The notes: generated by a model not told the origin, from the sequence alone. A DNA stretch of 64,000 nucleotides from Bacillus timonensis (GCF_004799755.1 NZ_SLUB01000005.1:62001-126000), one strand, 5' to 3'; shown: positions 49,014 through 59,172, counted from the stretch's first letter. A program made the numbers and translations.

Positions 49014-49541
49014 CTATAATTTAAGTATCTCACTAGAATTTTTCCGTTTTTTCTCACTCTTACAAGTAGGATTTGCATTTGGCAGAATATATTCCTCGAC
49101 TAATTGTTTCATGACATGATCAGGAATTAAATTATAGTAAGAATAGTAGTGTTTTTTTCCATTTGTTGTGGTGACAACGAGGTTTTGGAATACGCCACCG
49201 CTTAACTTTTCAGCATGCCATCCGTAAAATACATCCGTAATATCAGCTAAAGGTACACGATTTTTAAGGTTAATTAAATGACCATCTTCAACTTTAATTA
49301 AGACTTTACTTTTTGATAGAACAGAGACTAGTCTTAGGATGGCACCGCCTGTAAATAGGACACCGATTACACCAATAATGATCCCAATAAATCCTTTAAA
49401 TGTACCAAGAGTACCTGCGATGATTAATACGACAATAGAGGCGATTAGTCCAACTCCCGCTCCCATATATAGGCAGCCAGCCCCGCCCTTTTTATATACA
49501 AGGCCAACACCATTTCTATTTGGTATCAGATAATTATTCAT
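49014..49541 (-). CDS. Membrane protein with PH-like C-terminal part
   Basis: 175 residues, two membrane helices (about 22-70), then VEDGHLINLKNRVPLADITDVFYGWHAEKLSGG and LVVTTTNGKKHYYSYYNLIPDHV, which reads like a PH-type (bPH) domain of the kind seen in DUF5381-like Bacillus proteins. No strong RBS. Convergent with the carboxypeptidase gene. Function unknown. Confidence 0.7.
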   Translation of the reverse strand: MNNYLIPNRNGVGLVYKKGGAGCLYMGAGVGLIASIVVLIIAGTLGTFKGFIGIIIGVIGVLFTGGAILRLVSVLSKSKVLIKVEDGHLINLKNRVPLADITDVFYGWHAEKLSGGVFQNLVVTTTNGKKHYYSYYNLIPDHVMKQLVEEYILPNANPTCKSEKKRKNSSEILKL

Positions 49542-49704
49542 AAAAATACATCGTTCCTTTCATATTCAACAGGGTTTATAAAAGATCACTATAGATAATG
49601 GTAAAAGGGATTAAATATTCGAAAAGGGGCTAAAGATTCATTTTACAATATTTTACTAGAGAAAATTAAGGTGTGTTGTTATCTTAGGTAGTAATAAGAA
49701 AATG

Positions 49705-49761
49705 AAAAAAGCACTCCTACAATGGGGGCCCTCATTTGAGTTTCCCAAAGTCAAAGTGCTT
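49705..49761 (-). terminator. Possible terminator of the GtrA operon
   Basis: AAGCACT and AGTGCTT arms separated by a 40-base GC-containing loop, with T run on the minus strand side. Confidence 0.5.
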
Positions 49762-49764
49762 ATC

Positions 49765-50163
49765 CTATGAAAATACAATATATTTTTGCCCGAGATAGTT
49801 CATCATTGTATAAAGGCATGTTCCTAGTAAAACAGCCACCTCGTTTGGATAGTGCACAAAAATGAATCCTGCAACGAGCTTACTCATCGAAAAAGAAAGA
49901 GAGTAGCAGCTTAAAATCACTAAAACAAACAATGGAATACTCTTACCATACATTGCTTTGCTACTAAAAGTGAATCGTTTGTTCAACATATAGCTGACTC
50001 CGGCTCCAAGCGAATTGCCAACAAAGGTCGCAAGCCAATAGGAAAAACCGACTACATGCAGCAATATAAATATACTTGAGAGACCAACAAGCGTATTAAT
50101 GACTCCGACAAGCAAAAAACGAATAAAGGTGTTAGTTGGTTTCAGAAAGTGGGTTGTAATCAA
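49765..50163 (-). CDS. GtrA-family membrane protein
   Basis: 132 residues, four membrane helices, FIRFLLVGVINTLVGLSSIFILL and SYMLNKRFTFSSK are the GtrA signature. GtrA-type proteins are proposed flippases of lipid-linked sugars. TTG start (no ATG in reach), overlapping the upstream glycosyltransferase by 32 bases. Third gene of the ykoS-ykoT-gtrA operon. Confidence 0.85.
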   Translation of the reverse strand: MITTHFLKPTNTFIRFLLVGVINTLVGLSSIFILLHVVGFSYWLATFVGNSLGAGVSYMLNKRFTFSSKAMYGKSIPLFVLVILSCYSLSFSMSKLVAGFIFVHYPNEVAVLLGTCLYTMMNYLGQKYIVFS

Positions 50164-51163
50164 TCAAGAGTTCACCCTCTTCCGGAGCAAAAGGCTCGTC
50201 AGCCGGAACAGCAAGATTAAAAGTATCAATATCCACAACAAACTTCGGACGTCGCTTCGTCTCCTTATAGATTTTCCCGATATATTCCCCAATAAAACCT
50301 AAAGCAATCAATTGCAGTCCGCCAATTAACCAAATTGACGTAATCAGTGAAGTCCAACCTGTTTGGGTTTGGCCACTAAATTTTAAATAAAAGAAATATC
50401 CGCCAAAGAAAAGGCTAACAAAAAAAGAGAGCAACCCAATTAAGGAAATAAAGCGAATCGGTGTGACGCTAAAGGATGTAATGCCATCGAGGGCAAACGA
50501 GAGCATTTTCCGTAATGGGTATTTCGTTTCCCCTGCCATTCGTTCTTTTCGATCGTAAAATACAGACGTCGATTGAAAGCCAACAAGTGGGACAACCCCA
50601 CGTAAAAAAAGATTGCTCTCATCGAATTGTTCAAGTACTTTAACGGCTCGTTTACTCATTAACCGGTAATCGGCGTGGTTATAAACAAGGTTCACACCCA
50701 TGAATTGCATCAATTTATAAAATCCTTGTGCCGTATGTTTTTTGAAAAGGGTGTCTGTCTTGCGCTCTTTTCGGACACCATAAACAATTTCATATCCTTC
50801 CGTATACCGATTCAGAAACTCGCGAATGACAGAGATATCATCCTGCAAATCAGCATCTATCGAAACAAGACAATCTGATTGCCCTTTTGCTGCAAACAGG
50901 CCAGCCAGTAATGCATTTTGGTGTCCGACATTTCGAGCTAGTTTAAGCCCTTTAATCTTATTGTCTTCCAGCCCTTTTTTATAAATAATGGACCATGTTT
51001 GATCCTTGCTGCCGTCATCGACAAACAAAAGTCTACTTTTTTCTGAAACCAGTTTGTCTGTAATAAGCTCATCTAAAAGGGTTCGAAGCTGCTTCATCGA
51101 TTCGGGAAGAACTTCTTCTTCATTGTAGCAAGGGACAACGATAGCAAGTGTTGGTGCATTCAT
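50132..51163 (-). CDS. ykoT: Glycosyltransferase family 2, YkoT-like
   Basis: 343 residues: GT-A domain with VVPCYNEEEVLPESMKQL, FVDDGSKDQTW, LARNVGHQNALLAG and the metal motif SIDADLQDD, then two C-terminal membrane helices (ISLIGLLSFFVSLFFGG, LGFIGEYIGKIY). This is the GtrB/dolichyl-phosphate sugar synthase layout, producing polyprenyl-phosphate sugars. It is followed by GtrA and preceded by a YkoS-like membrane enzyme. Confidence 0.92.
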   Translation of the reverse strand: MNAPTLAIVVPCYNEEEVLPESMKQLRTLLDELITDKLVSEKSRLLFVDDGSKDQTWSIIYKKGLEDNKIKGLKLARNVGHQNALLAGLFAAKGQSDCLVSIDADLQDDISVIREFLNRYTEGYEIVYGVRKERKTDTLFKKHTAQGFYKLMQFMGVNLVYNHADYRLMSKRAVKVLEQFDESNLFLRGVVPLVGFQSTSVFYDRKERMAGETKYPLRKMLSFALDGITSFSVTPIRFISLIGLLSFFVSLFFGGYFFYLKFSGQTQTGWTSLITSIWLIGGLQLIALGFIGEYIGKIYKETKRRPKFVVDIDTFNLAVPADEPFAPEEGELLIDYNPLSETN

Positions 51164-51185
51164 GATGAATCCCCCTTATAGTTTT

Positions 51186-52880
51186 TTATTGAGCAATCGA
51201 CACTCGATACAAATAAATCCTCCAAGCAGATTCTGGTGAATCGAAGGTTTGCTCAAGTTCAAGATGATTTTTTGAAGCATTTTTGATAGGCAAGGATGAA
51301 AAAATATACCTGCCTCCCATGTCGTAAAATGCTTTCATATTGAGTTCCATTTTCTTAATTTCTTTTTTGGAGGTCTTTTTAAACATATAGTGTTTGCCAA
51401 GTTCATCCAAAAAGAGATAGCAGCGTCCGCCCCATTCATCGAAATATTGACGTAATTTTTGATCCTTTTCTAACTCCTTCGCGATAATTTCTCGAAATTG
51501 ATGTTTATAGGAAAGAGGATAAAAATTATTGTAAGTATCAAGGGTATAAAACCCGTTAAATTGAGCGATGGCAGGATGGAGACCGATACTTGCAACACGG
51601 TATTTGTCTTGCGGCATTCCTATGTAGGTTTTGATATCCTCAAATTGTTTTTCTGCAAAGAATTGCTGAAAGGAGGGCTTCTTTTTATAAACAATTTCTT
51701 CATTAAAAGAGGCCACAACAGCTAATTGGGCAACCAAGAATAATAAGCTTGCTCGCTTCCAATTCGGTTTGTATTCCCACAAAATTTTTAACGAAAGAGC
51801 AAATAAAATGTAGATCACCATTGGTCGAAGAAAATGGAATCTTGCAAAATTAAACGTATTTAGAAAGTGAAACCGTTCCGTTAAAGGAACCCAGCCTTTA
51901 TAAAACCAAAATGCATACCAAATCGACAAGACCGCATTTAAAAGATGTAAGTAAAGAAAAACTTTCTCTTGTTTCCAGCTTTTCTTTAACAACACAATAT
52001 TCAATGCAAGTAGGGTAACTGGCAAAATGATTAGACCGTGAACACTCATGACATGGGTATGACCCAGGACGTAATTTTTTAAGGAAAGTCGTAACGCACG
52101 AAGAAATGATAAGCGCGCATGAAAGTATTCATCTCGACTGTTTGGATCGTCCATAAAAAGAAAGGAGTACACTAATCGGTATTCAACCATCATAAAAATC
52201 AAGGTAAAATAGATGAGTGCCCATAAAAAACGAAGATTCCATCCCTTCCCACGCACAAAGTCAACAATCCAAAGGATTCCCATTGCACTTATAAAAAAGA
52301 AAAAACCAAGAACGATGCTTGCATAGAATGGGAGTACGGTCAATGTCAACCAGTTCACCCATGATTTCTCCCCTGCACGAATATTAAGCAGTGCCCAAAG
52401 TGCTAAAGGCATCCCAAGGGTACTTAGCATTCCAGATGGCCAAAAAGGTGTAAGGGAAAAGGCTAATGAAACTCCAACTCGAATCCATGACCAATCCTTA
52501 CTTGATAGAAAATGTTTTTTTAATAACAAGTACATCCCGATAAATGCAAAAATTCTAGTGATCAATTGGCTTAGCCCATAGGCAACCATAGGTGGAAAAA
52601 GAACATGTAACCAAACAATTCCACTATATTCTGTTCCAAATGCCCCTCTTTGGAGCTGCCCATTGATTATTTGGGGGATGTTCACATCAACTGGTCCGAG
52701 GATTTGATTGCTTTGGGCTAAAACTCGATACCAAGCCAGGTTTGAGTCTAAATTGTCATGGACTCGTAAATGAGCATTCTCTCCAAGGATAAAATATGGA
52801 GAAACAAAAATGACAATGAGTAAGAGTGCAGCGATGATGAGGCGATACTCACTTCGTTGTAGAGATCCAGTATTAGACAA
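51186..52880 (-). CDS. ykoS: Large membrane protein, YkoS-like (DUF6044)
   Basis: 564 residues with about 12 membrane helices in the first 420 and an extracytoplasmic C-terminal domain. The TTG start has GGAGGAAG upstream. An early loop with ENAHLRVHDNLDSNLAWY resembles the Asp-containing first loop of GT-C glycosyltransferases. In B. subtilis YkoS lies next to YkoT. Together with YkoT and GtrA it probably transfers a polyprenyl-linked sugar to a wall polymer. Confidence 0.82.
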   Translation of the reverse strand: MSNTGSLQRSEYRLIIAALLLIVIFVSPYFILGENAHLRVHDNLDSNLAWYRVLAQSNQILGPVDVNIPQIINGQLQRGAFGTEYSGIVWLHVLFPPMVAYGLSQLITRIFAFIGMYLLLKKHFLSSKDWSWIRVGVSLAFSLTPFWPSGMLSTLGMPLALWALLNIRAGEKSWVNWLTLTVLPFYASIVLGFFFFISAMGILWIVDFVRGKGWNLRFLWALIYFTLIFMMVEYRLVYSFLFMDDPNSRDEYFHARLSFLRALRLSLKNYVLGHTHVMSVHGLIILPVTLLALNIVLLKKSWKQEKVFLYLHLLNAVLSIWYAFWFYKGWVPLTERFHFLNTFNFARFHFLRPMVIYILFALSLKILWEYKPNWKRASLLFLVAQLAVVASFNEEIVYKKKPSFQQFFAEKQFEDIKTYIGMPQDKYRVASIGLHPAIAQFNGFYTLDTYNNFYPLSYKHQFREIIAKELEKDQKLRQYFDEWGGRCYLFLDELGKHYMFKKTSKKEIKKMELNMKAFYDMGGRYIFSSLPIKNASKNHLELEQTFDSPESAWRIYLYRVSIAQ

Positions 52881-52958
52881 TTTTCTTCCTCCAATATAAA
52901 CGATGCCAATTTCTTTTTTATCGTTTCCTAAATCATCTGGAATATGAATGAAAAAAGA

Positions 52959-52984
52959 AAAAGTGGGGGTTACCCACTTTTAGA
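52959..52984 (-). terminator. Terminator of the subtilisin-like protease gene
   Basis: AAAGTGGG-TAACC-CCCACTTT stem on the minus strand, followed by T residues; it begins in the last codons of the gene. Confidence 0.75.
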
Positions 52985-54349
52985 TTCCGCACCTTGTTTT
53001 GCTTGTTGGAGGGCTTGGACAATATCAATCAGTCCTTCACCAAAATAAATATCCTTTCCTGCTTTCCCGAGATCCAAGCTGGTACCTTTGATCATATCCA
53101 TAATTTCTTTATTTGAAAGGTTTGGGTTGATAGAACGCATTAAAGCTGCAAGAGCTGCCACATGTGGGGCTGCCATTGATGTACCTGATAATGCAGCATA
53201 TTGCTCATCAATATAGGTGCTTGGGATCGTTACACCTGGTGCCGCCACATCAATATAATCCCCGTAATTCGAAAACTCGGCTTTATCTCCGTTTAAGTCA
53301 ACAGCAGCGACACTTAATACTTGTGGATATGCTGAAGGATAACTTGGCTGACTTGAATTGTCATTTCCTGATGCCGCGACCATGACTACGTCGTGTTTGT
53401 ATGCATATTCAACGGCTCGTTTTAACAACTTTGATCCCTGGTAGTTGCCAAGGCTAAGGTTGATAACATCTGCCCCGTGGTCAGTTGCCCAAATGATGCC
53501 GCGGGCAATGTCGAAGGTGGACCCATATCCATCAGAGCCCATTACTTTAACTGGCATAATGGGGTTAAACCATGTGATGCCAGCTGTTCCTTCGTGATTG
53601 TTTGTTTGGGAAGCAATAATACCGGCAACATGTGTGCCATGTCCATTGTCATCATCTGGAACATTGTTGTCCTTAAGAACGTTATAACCATCTGCAATTC
53701 GATTAACGAGGTCAGGATGATCCAGATCCACTCCTGTATCCACAATTGCAATTTTTACTTTATCCGATCCTTGCGTAATGCCCCAGCCGTTCTCCGAATC
53801 AATCATCCGTAAATTCCATTGAAAATCATTGTACAAAAGGTCATTTGGATGCTCCTGGTTTTGCATCATAATATAATTTGGCTCAGCAAACTCAACGTTT
53901 TTGTTTTTTTCGAAATATGAAATCATTTCACCTGTTTTCAGGTTATTTGATTCAAAAATATAGGAGGAATCAAGCTTACGTAATAGCTTTCCTTCGATAT
54001 CCTTTTCAATTTGTTTAATTTCAGCTTGTGTTAGATGGTTTTTAAAATCAACAATAACTTGATGGTGATGATAATGGCTTTTATCTTTACCATTATGATC
54101 AATCACATCAATTTCTTTATGGTTGTCTAAGTGTTTTTGAACATTATTATAGAGTTGAATCGAATCGACATTCATAATTTGCGGAGACGTATCAATCGTT
54201 TCATTGTTTAATTGTACAGAACTGTTAGGGGTAGAAAACGATTTAGGGCTTTCCTTATCCCCGTTATTAAAGTATGAAAAAGAAACAAATAACGTTAGTC
54301 CAATTGTGATGGCCAACGCCACAATCGCAATTCTTTTTTTATTCCACAT
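52970..54349 (-). CDS. Subtilisin-family serine protease (S8), membrane-anchored or secreted
   Basis: 459 residues. An N-terminal signal/anchor helix, a pro-region of about 150 residues (HHHQVIVDFKNHLTQAEIKQIEKDIEG), then the S8 domain with Asp204 (IVDTGVDLDHPDL), His237 (DNGHGTHVAGI), Asn329 of the oxyanion hole (AASGND) and Ser391 (LSGTSMAAPH). It is intact with the full catalytic triad. The prodomain contains a run of four His that may bind metal. Divergent from the germination operon. Confidence 0.93.
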   Translation of the reverse strand: MWNKKRIAIVALAITIGLTLFVSFSYFNNGDKESPKSFSTPNSSVQLNNETIDTSPQIMNVDSIQLYNNVQKHLDNHKEIDVIDHNGKDKSHYHHHQVIVDFKNHLTQAEIKQIEKDIEGKLLRKLDSSYIFESNNLKTGEMISYFEKNKNVEFAEPNYIMMQNQEHPNDLLYNDFQWNLRMIDSENGWGITQGSDKVKIAIVDTGVDLDHPDLVNRIADGYNVLKDNNVPDDDNGHGTHVAGIIASQTNNHEGTAGITWFNPIMPVKVMGSDGYGSTFDIARGIIWATDHGADVINLSLGNYQGSKLLKRAVEYAYKHDVVMVAASGNDNSSQPSYPSAYPQVLSVAAVDLNGDKAEFSNYGDYIDVAAPGVTIPSTYIDEQYAALSGTSMAAPHVAALAALMRSINPNLSNKEIMDMIKGTSLDLGKAGKDIYFGEGLIDIVQALQQAKQGAESKSG

Positions 54350-54532
54350 TTACTTCACCTCAAACCCACTTTTTCTTATTATCCTGCGGGACACACAGTT
54401 TCATGCCTCAATTTCATTCCAATAAATTCAAAGTAAATAGAAGTTCTATGCATAAATTCCATACATTTCAAGGAATAACTAACAGAAGGGAAGTAGCAAT
54501 AGAGACAATGTGGAAGTTAGAAGGAGATTATT

Positions 54533-56017
54533 ATGGCAAATTGGTTCAAAAAAGAACATAAAAAACCTCGATTAACGGAGGAAATCTATCAAACCTTTCG
54601 GAAATCAGAAGACTTTACTTGCCAATTTAATAGCCAAGCGATTCGTCCATATTGGATTTGTTATCAGCGCAATATAATTGATACACAAACCCTCAATGAA
54701 CAAATTTTGCCTTATTTGCTCTATACGAAAGTTTATTCAATTCGAGAACTTAAAGGCATTCTTCCTAATAAGGAAATTGTTATTACAAACAAGATAAACG
54801 ATATCGAAAATAAACTATTGCAAGGCAGTATCATGATTCAATTTCACAAGCATGACGGCTATTGTGCTCTTATTGATGCAGTGAAATTTGAAAAAAGATC
54901 GGTTAGTACGCCTGAAGTGGAATTCAGTGTAAATGGTCCAAAAGAGGCATTTGTCGAATCACTGGATACCAATTTGAATTTAATACGAAAACGATTGCCG
55001 GTACCTGAATTGCGTGTGAAAGAACTAACAGTTGGTAAGTTATCAAGGACGAAGGTGGCCGTACTTTATATTGAAGACATTGTGGAAAAGGAAAATGTAC
55101 AAACCGTTTTACAGCGGCTCCATGATTTCGAGTATGATTCGATTAATGATACTTCTTTTATTTCGGAAATAATTGCGGATAATACGAATTCTCCTTTTCC
55201 ACAAGTGCTTGAAACGGAGCGTCCAGACCGTACTGCTTCCGTATTAGTGGAGGGAAAAGTAGTGGTGCTCTCTGAAGGGTCTCCCCAAGCGATTATAGCA
55301 CCAACAACCCTTGTTGAGTTCTTTTCATCGTTTGAAGACTATTTCATGAATTGGTACATTGGGTCATTTGTTCGGATGCTTCGACTTTTTTCAGTCATCT
55401 TTTCTATATTAATTACACCCATTTATGTAGCCGTTCTTACTTATCATCATGAATTAATTCCACGAGATTTACTTGCAACCTTGGTTATCTCAAGACGAGA
55501 GGTTCCATTGCCGCCCATTTTAGAGGCCCTCTTTTTAGAAATAACCATTGAGTTGCTACGTGAGGCTGGGGCACGGTTACCAGCCAAGGTTGGTCAAACA
55601 ATCGGTATCGTGGGTGGTATCGTGATTGGAACGGCATCTGTTGAAGCTGGACTTACGAGTAATGTGTTGTTGATTATGATTGCCTTAGCGGCATTAGCAT
55701 CATTTACAACACCAGTTTACACAATGGGTAATACAATCAGGTTAATCCGGTTTCCATTTCTTCTTTTAGCGCAGCTATGGGGGCTATTAGGAATAGTGAT
55801 GTGTTTCTGTTTTATGTTAACCCATTTAATTGGATTAACTTCCTTAGGTCGCCCATTTTTAGAGCCGCTTTACCCACTTCGGATTAGAGATTTAAAGGAT
55901 GCCTTTGTTCGGCTGCCTTTTTCGCAGCTTTCAAAGCGTCCAACTTTTGTTCGTCCAGGAGACACTGTCCGTTTTAGCGAAAAGAAAGCGGAGAAGAAAA
56001 AGGATATTGACGAGTAG
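54533..56017 (+). CDS. Spore germination receptor A subunit (GerA family)
   Basis: 494 residues. A cytoplasmic N-terminal domain with DAVKFEKRSVSTPEVEFSVNGPKEAFVESL and LRVKELTVGKLSRTKVAVLYIEDIV is followed by GerA core LVEGKVVVLSEGSPQAIIAPTTLVEFFSSFEDYF and about five membrane helices, including RREVPLPPILEALFLEITIELLREAGARLP. It is the first gene of a complete A-B-C germinant receptor operon. The germinant cannot be predicted. Start ATG 54533 after GAAGGAGATTATT. Confidence 0.95.
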   Translation: MANWFKKEHKKPRLTEEIYQTFRKSEDFTCQFNSQAIRPYWICYQRNIIDTQTLNEQILPYLLYTKVYSIRELKGILPNKEIVITNKINDIENKLLQGSIMIQFHKHDGYCALIDAVKFEKRSVSTPEVEFSVNGPKEAFVESLDTNLNLIRKRLPVPELRVKELTVGKLSRTKVAVLYIEDIVEKENVQTVLQRLHDFEYDSINDTSFISEIIADNTNSPFPQVLETERPDRTASVLVEGKVVVLSEGSPQAIIAPTTLVEFFSSFEDYFMNWYIGSFVRMLRLFSVIFSILITPIYVAVLTYHHELIPRDLLATLVISRREVPLPPILEALFLEITIELLREAGARLPAKVGQTIGIVGGIVIGTASVEAGLTSNVLLIMIALAALASFTTPVYTMGNTIRLIRFPFLLLAQLWGLLGIVMCFCFMLTHLIGLTSLGRPFLEPLYPLRIRDLKDAFVRLPFSQLSKRPTFVRPGDTVRFSEKKAEKKKDIDE

Positions 56018-56041
56018 TCGAAAATCCAAGGAGTTGCAACT

Positions 56042-57130
56042 ATGGAAAGGATAAAAGAATCGTTATTAGTATCTCCTTTTTTTGTATTTTTCTTAATTCA
56101 TTCCATGCAGATAGGGGTAGGGATACTTGGTTTCCAGCGAATTATTGCAAAATCAGCAGGTTATGACGGTTGGATCTCGATTATTCTGGCAGGAGCAGCG
56201 GTCCATGTTATTGTATGGATGATGTATAAAATATTAAATGATTCAAAAGGGGACATAATTGAAGTTCATAAAGAGGTTTTCGGAAAATGGATTGGAGGCT
56301 TTTTCAGCCTAATATTTGTCATTTATCTTATGGCAGTCGCAATCACCGTTTTACGCACTTATATTGAAGTTGTACAAGTTTGGATGTTTCCAGAGTTAAA
56401 TGCCTGGGTCTTTAGTTTATTTGCTTTAATCCTTACGTATTATATTATTTTAGGTGGATTTAGAACTGTAACCGGAATTAGTTTTTTTAGCGTTGTCGTG
56501 CCGGTCTACATTCTTTTATTAGTCTTTTATCCTTTAGAATTTGCACATGTACGAAACTTACTGCCCATCTTGAATCATTCTTTTATAGAAATTGCCAAAG
56601 GAACAAAGGACATGACCCTGAGTATCATAGGCTTTGAAACACTGTTAATCTTTTATCCATTTATAAAAAATCCCAAAAGTTCTCAGAAATGGGCCCAACT
56701 TGGTGTGTTAGCTACGACAGTTTTATATTTAATTACGATGATTACATCCATTATGTTCTATAGTTCTGGCCAGCTCGATAAACATATTTGGGCAACGTTA
56801 TCCATGTTTAAAACAATTGTGATGCCTTTTGTGGAGAGGTTTGAATATGTTGGAGTGGCAACATGGTTTTTTATCATCCTTCCTAATATTTGTCTTACAA
56901 TCTGGGGGGCAAGCAGAGGCATTAAAAAAGTATTTTCGGTTCAACAACGAAAGGTGCTTCTTTTCATTTTACCTGTTGTTTGGGTGATTGGTAGTTTTTT
57001 TAAAACACGTCAACAAATAGATATGCTTAACGAATACATGTCAAGTTTTGGTTTTTATTTTGTATTTTTATATATTCCTATCCTTTTTGTGCTCACGCTT
57101 GTCATTCGTAAAGTGAGGGAGAAAAAATGA
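56042..57130 (+). CDS. Spore germination receptor B subunit (GerB family)
   Basis: 362 residues, ten membrane helices, an APC-type transporter fold. LIHSMQIGVGILGFQRIIAKSAGYDGWISIILAG is the family N terminus. It is the presumed germinant-binding subunit. 25 bp separate it from the A gene, and it overlaps the C gene by four bases. Confidence 0.95.
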   Translation: MERIKESLLVSPFFVFFLIHSMQIGVGILGFQRIIAKSAGYDGWISIILAGAAVHVIVWMMYKILNDSKGDIIEVHKEVFGKWIGGFFSLIFVIYLMAVAITVLRTYIEVVQVWMFPELNAWVFSLFALILTYYIILGGFRTVTGISFFSVVVPVYILLLVFYPLEFAHVRNLLPILNHSFIEIAKGTKDMTLSIIGFETLLIFYPFIKNPKSSQKWAQLGVLATTVLYLITMITSIMFYSSGQLDKHIWATLSMFKTIVMPFVERFEYVGVATWFFIILPNICLTIWGASRGIKKVFSVQQRKVLLFILPVVWVIGSFFKTRQQIDMLNEYMSSFGFYFVFLYIPILFVLTLVIRKVREKK

Positions 57131-58209
57131 AAAAGATTTTTATTGGAATTGTGCTAACTGCTTTTACAGTCGTTACGATTGTATACGGTAAAGTACCGGA
57201 AGAAATCATAGATGAGGTTAATATCGTTGCAGCTGTTGGGTTTGATCGCGCTGAAGGACAAAAAATTAGCGGTACAGCTGTTATCCCTGTTTTCCATTCG
57301 GATAAAAGTATTGACAATGCTAGTTTTACTGACGAATCAGTCTTGGCAAAAGAAATTATAAATGTATTACAAAAACAATCAGCCGACCCATTGGTAACAG
57401 GTGGTCTACGAGTTGCTATATATGAAGATGAGTTAGCGAAGAATGGGATTTTACGATACGTTGATGCGCTTCAACGTGATGCGAGTGTTGGTGCGAAAGT
57501 GTATTTAGGAATTATTGAGGGAAAGACAAGGGAGGTATTAGAAAAAGATTTAGGAAACAGGGGAACAGGGGAATATCTTTCCGTGATTCTAGAACACAAC
57601 ATTACAAAGCAAGATGTTCCGAAGTCAGATCTTCATACCTTTTTATATTCGCATTATATGGAAGGGCTGGACCCCTATCTCCCCACTTTAAAATTAATTG
57701 GAGATAAGATGGAAATCACAGGGTTAGCTTTGTTTGATAATGGAACGATGGTATCGAAAATTGAAGAAGAAAATTTATTTTTTTTTAAGGCGATGGTAGA
57801 AAATTACGGTGAAGGGTCTTATACATTACGATTAAAGGATACGGATGAGTATGCGTCCGTCAAGCGAATCAAAACGAAAAGGAAAATAAAGGTAGAGGAA
57901 GTGCATGGGTCTCCAAAGGTAAACATTACAATTAAGTTTGAAGGAATTTTAAGTGAGTTTTCCGGAAAAAAAGCAACTCCAGAAATCACCAAACAGATTA
58001 TCACTCAACTCGAGAGTATTATTAAGGAGAAATCTGAAGAAATGCTAAAACATTTTCAGGAAAAAAATATTGACCCAGTAGGGATTGGGTATATGGCTAG
58101 ACATTCTGTTCGTGGTTTGAATTTTGAAAAATGGCAACTTGATTATCCGAATATAGAAATAGCTGTTCATGCTAAGGTAAAACTAATTGAGACGGGAATT
58201 ACTCAATAA
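57127..58209 (+). CDS. Spore germination receptor C subunit lacking the lipobox cysteine
   Basis: 360 residues of the Ger(x)C family: VPEEIIDEVNIVAAVGFDRAEG, GGLRVAIYEDELAKNG, AKVYLGIIEGKTREVLE, and the C-terminal domain TLRLKDTDEYASVKRIKTKRKIKV. The N-terminal hydrophobic segment is present, but where GerC proteins have the lipidated Cys before V-P-x-x-I-I-D this one has Lys22 (codon 57190-57192) and no other Cys nearby. It would be held by an uncleaved signal helix instead of a lipid. ATG overlaps gerB. Confidence 0.9.
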   Translation: MKKIFIGIVLTAFTVVTIVYGKVPEEIIDEVNIVAAVGFDRAEGQKISGTAVIPVFHSDKSIDNASFTDESVLAKEIINVLQKQSADPLVTGGLRVAIYEDELAKNGILRYVDALQRDASVGAKVYLGIIEGKTREVLEKDLGNRGTGEYLSVILEHNITKQDVPKSDLHTFLYSHYMEGLDPYLPTLKLIGDKMEITGLALFDNGTMVSKIEEENLFFFKAMVENYGEGSYTLRLKDTDEYASVKRIKTKRKIKVEEVHGSPKVNITIKFEGILSEFSGKKATPEITKQIITQLESIIKEKSEEMLKHFQEKNIDPVGIGYMARHSVRGLNFEKWQLDYPNIEIAVHAKVKLIETGITQ

Positions 58210-58320
58210 AATTGTAAAGTACAATTTGCTTGCCTTTTTCCTCTCAACAAGTGTTCAATAGGGTATGATATACTTTTTGTAAGTGGTGGAAAAGATAAAA
58301 GTCTATTGGGAGTGTCTTAT

Positions 58321-59076
58321 TTGAAATATTTTATTATCACTGGTACATCTAGGGGATTGGGAGAATCCATGGTAAAACAAATTATGGACAAGAATCATAC
58401 CTTATTTTGTATCTCAAGAAAACAAAACAATGAATTAAAAGAAATGGCGTTTGAAAAAGGAATCAATCTTTATTACTTTTCTTGTGACCTCCATAAAACG
58501 GAAGAAATTGAAAAAGTGATGGAACGAATTTTTTCATCTATTGATTTTTCAAACGCAGAAGGCATCTACTTAGTTAACAATGCTGGAACGATTGATCCGA
58601 TTAAGCCGATTGGAAAGGCGAGTCCGAGAGAAATAACGGAAAGTATTCATGTCAATCTGTTGGCTCCAATGATAGTAAGTTCTTATTTTATTCGACATAC
58701 AGCAACGTTCGCGACTCAAAAGGTGATTGTGAATATTTCATCAGGTGCTGCTAACCGTGCAAGACACGGATGGACTGCATACTCTACGTCAAAAGCAGGA
58801 ATTGATATGTTCACAAAATCAGTTGGTTTTGAGCAAGAGGTCGCTGAGCACCCAGTGACCATGATTTCCTTTTCACCTGGTGTCATGGATACAGAAATGC
58901 AAGAGGTGATCCGAAAATCAAAGAAGGAGGATTTCACTGAGGTCGAGCAATTTATTGAATTCAATGAGAAGGGCATGCTAAGATCGCCTGATTTTGTTGC
59001 TAGTGTAATCCTTGACCTAATCCTTAATCAAGAATTAATCAATGGTCATGTCTATGATATAAAATCATACGTATAA
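58321..59076 (+). CDS. yueD: Short-chain dehydrogenase, benzil reductase (YueD) type
   Basis: 251 residues from TTG 58321 with GGGAGTG upstream. Rossmann TGTSRGLG (residues 7-14), NNAG (catalytic Asn region), Ser in NISSGAA, and YSTSK (Tyr-Lys). The sequence matches (S)-benzoin forming benzil reductase type proteins, which reduce dicarbonyls with NADPH. Monocistronic. Confidence 0.82.
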   Translation: MKYFIITGTSRGLGESMVKQIMDKNHTLFCISRKQNNELKEMAFEKGINLYYFSCDLHKTEEIEKVMERIFSSIDFSNAEGIYLVNNAGTIDPIKPIGKASPREITESIHVNLLAPMIVSSYFIRHTATFATQKVIVNISSGAANRARHGWTAYSTSKAGIDMFTKSVGFEQEVAEHPVTMISFSPGVMDTEMQEVIRKSKKEDFTEVEQFIEFNEKGMLRSPDFVASVILDLILNQELINGHVYDIKSYV

Positions 59077-59080
59077 AACG

Positions 59081-59109
59081 ATAGCCCCCTTTAAGAGGGG
59101 TTATTTTTA
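59081..59109 (+). terminator. Intrinsic terminator
   Basis: AGCCCC / GGGGTT arms with an eight-base loop, followed by ATTTTTA. Confidence 0.7.
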
Positions 59110-59172
59110 TGATCGTTTCATAGACGATTAGAAGGGGCGGAATTATAATGGAGAAAGAGGGGGAGAGGTAAA

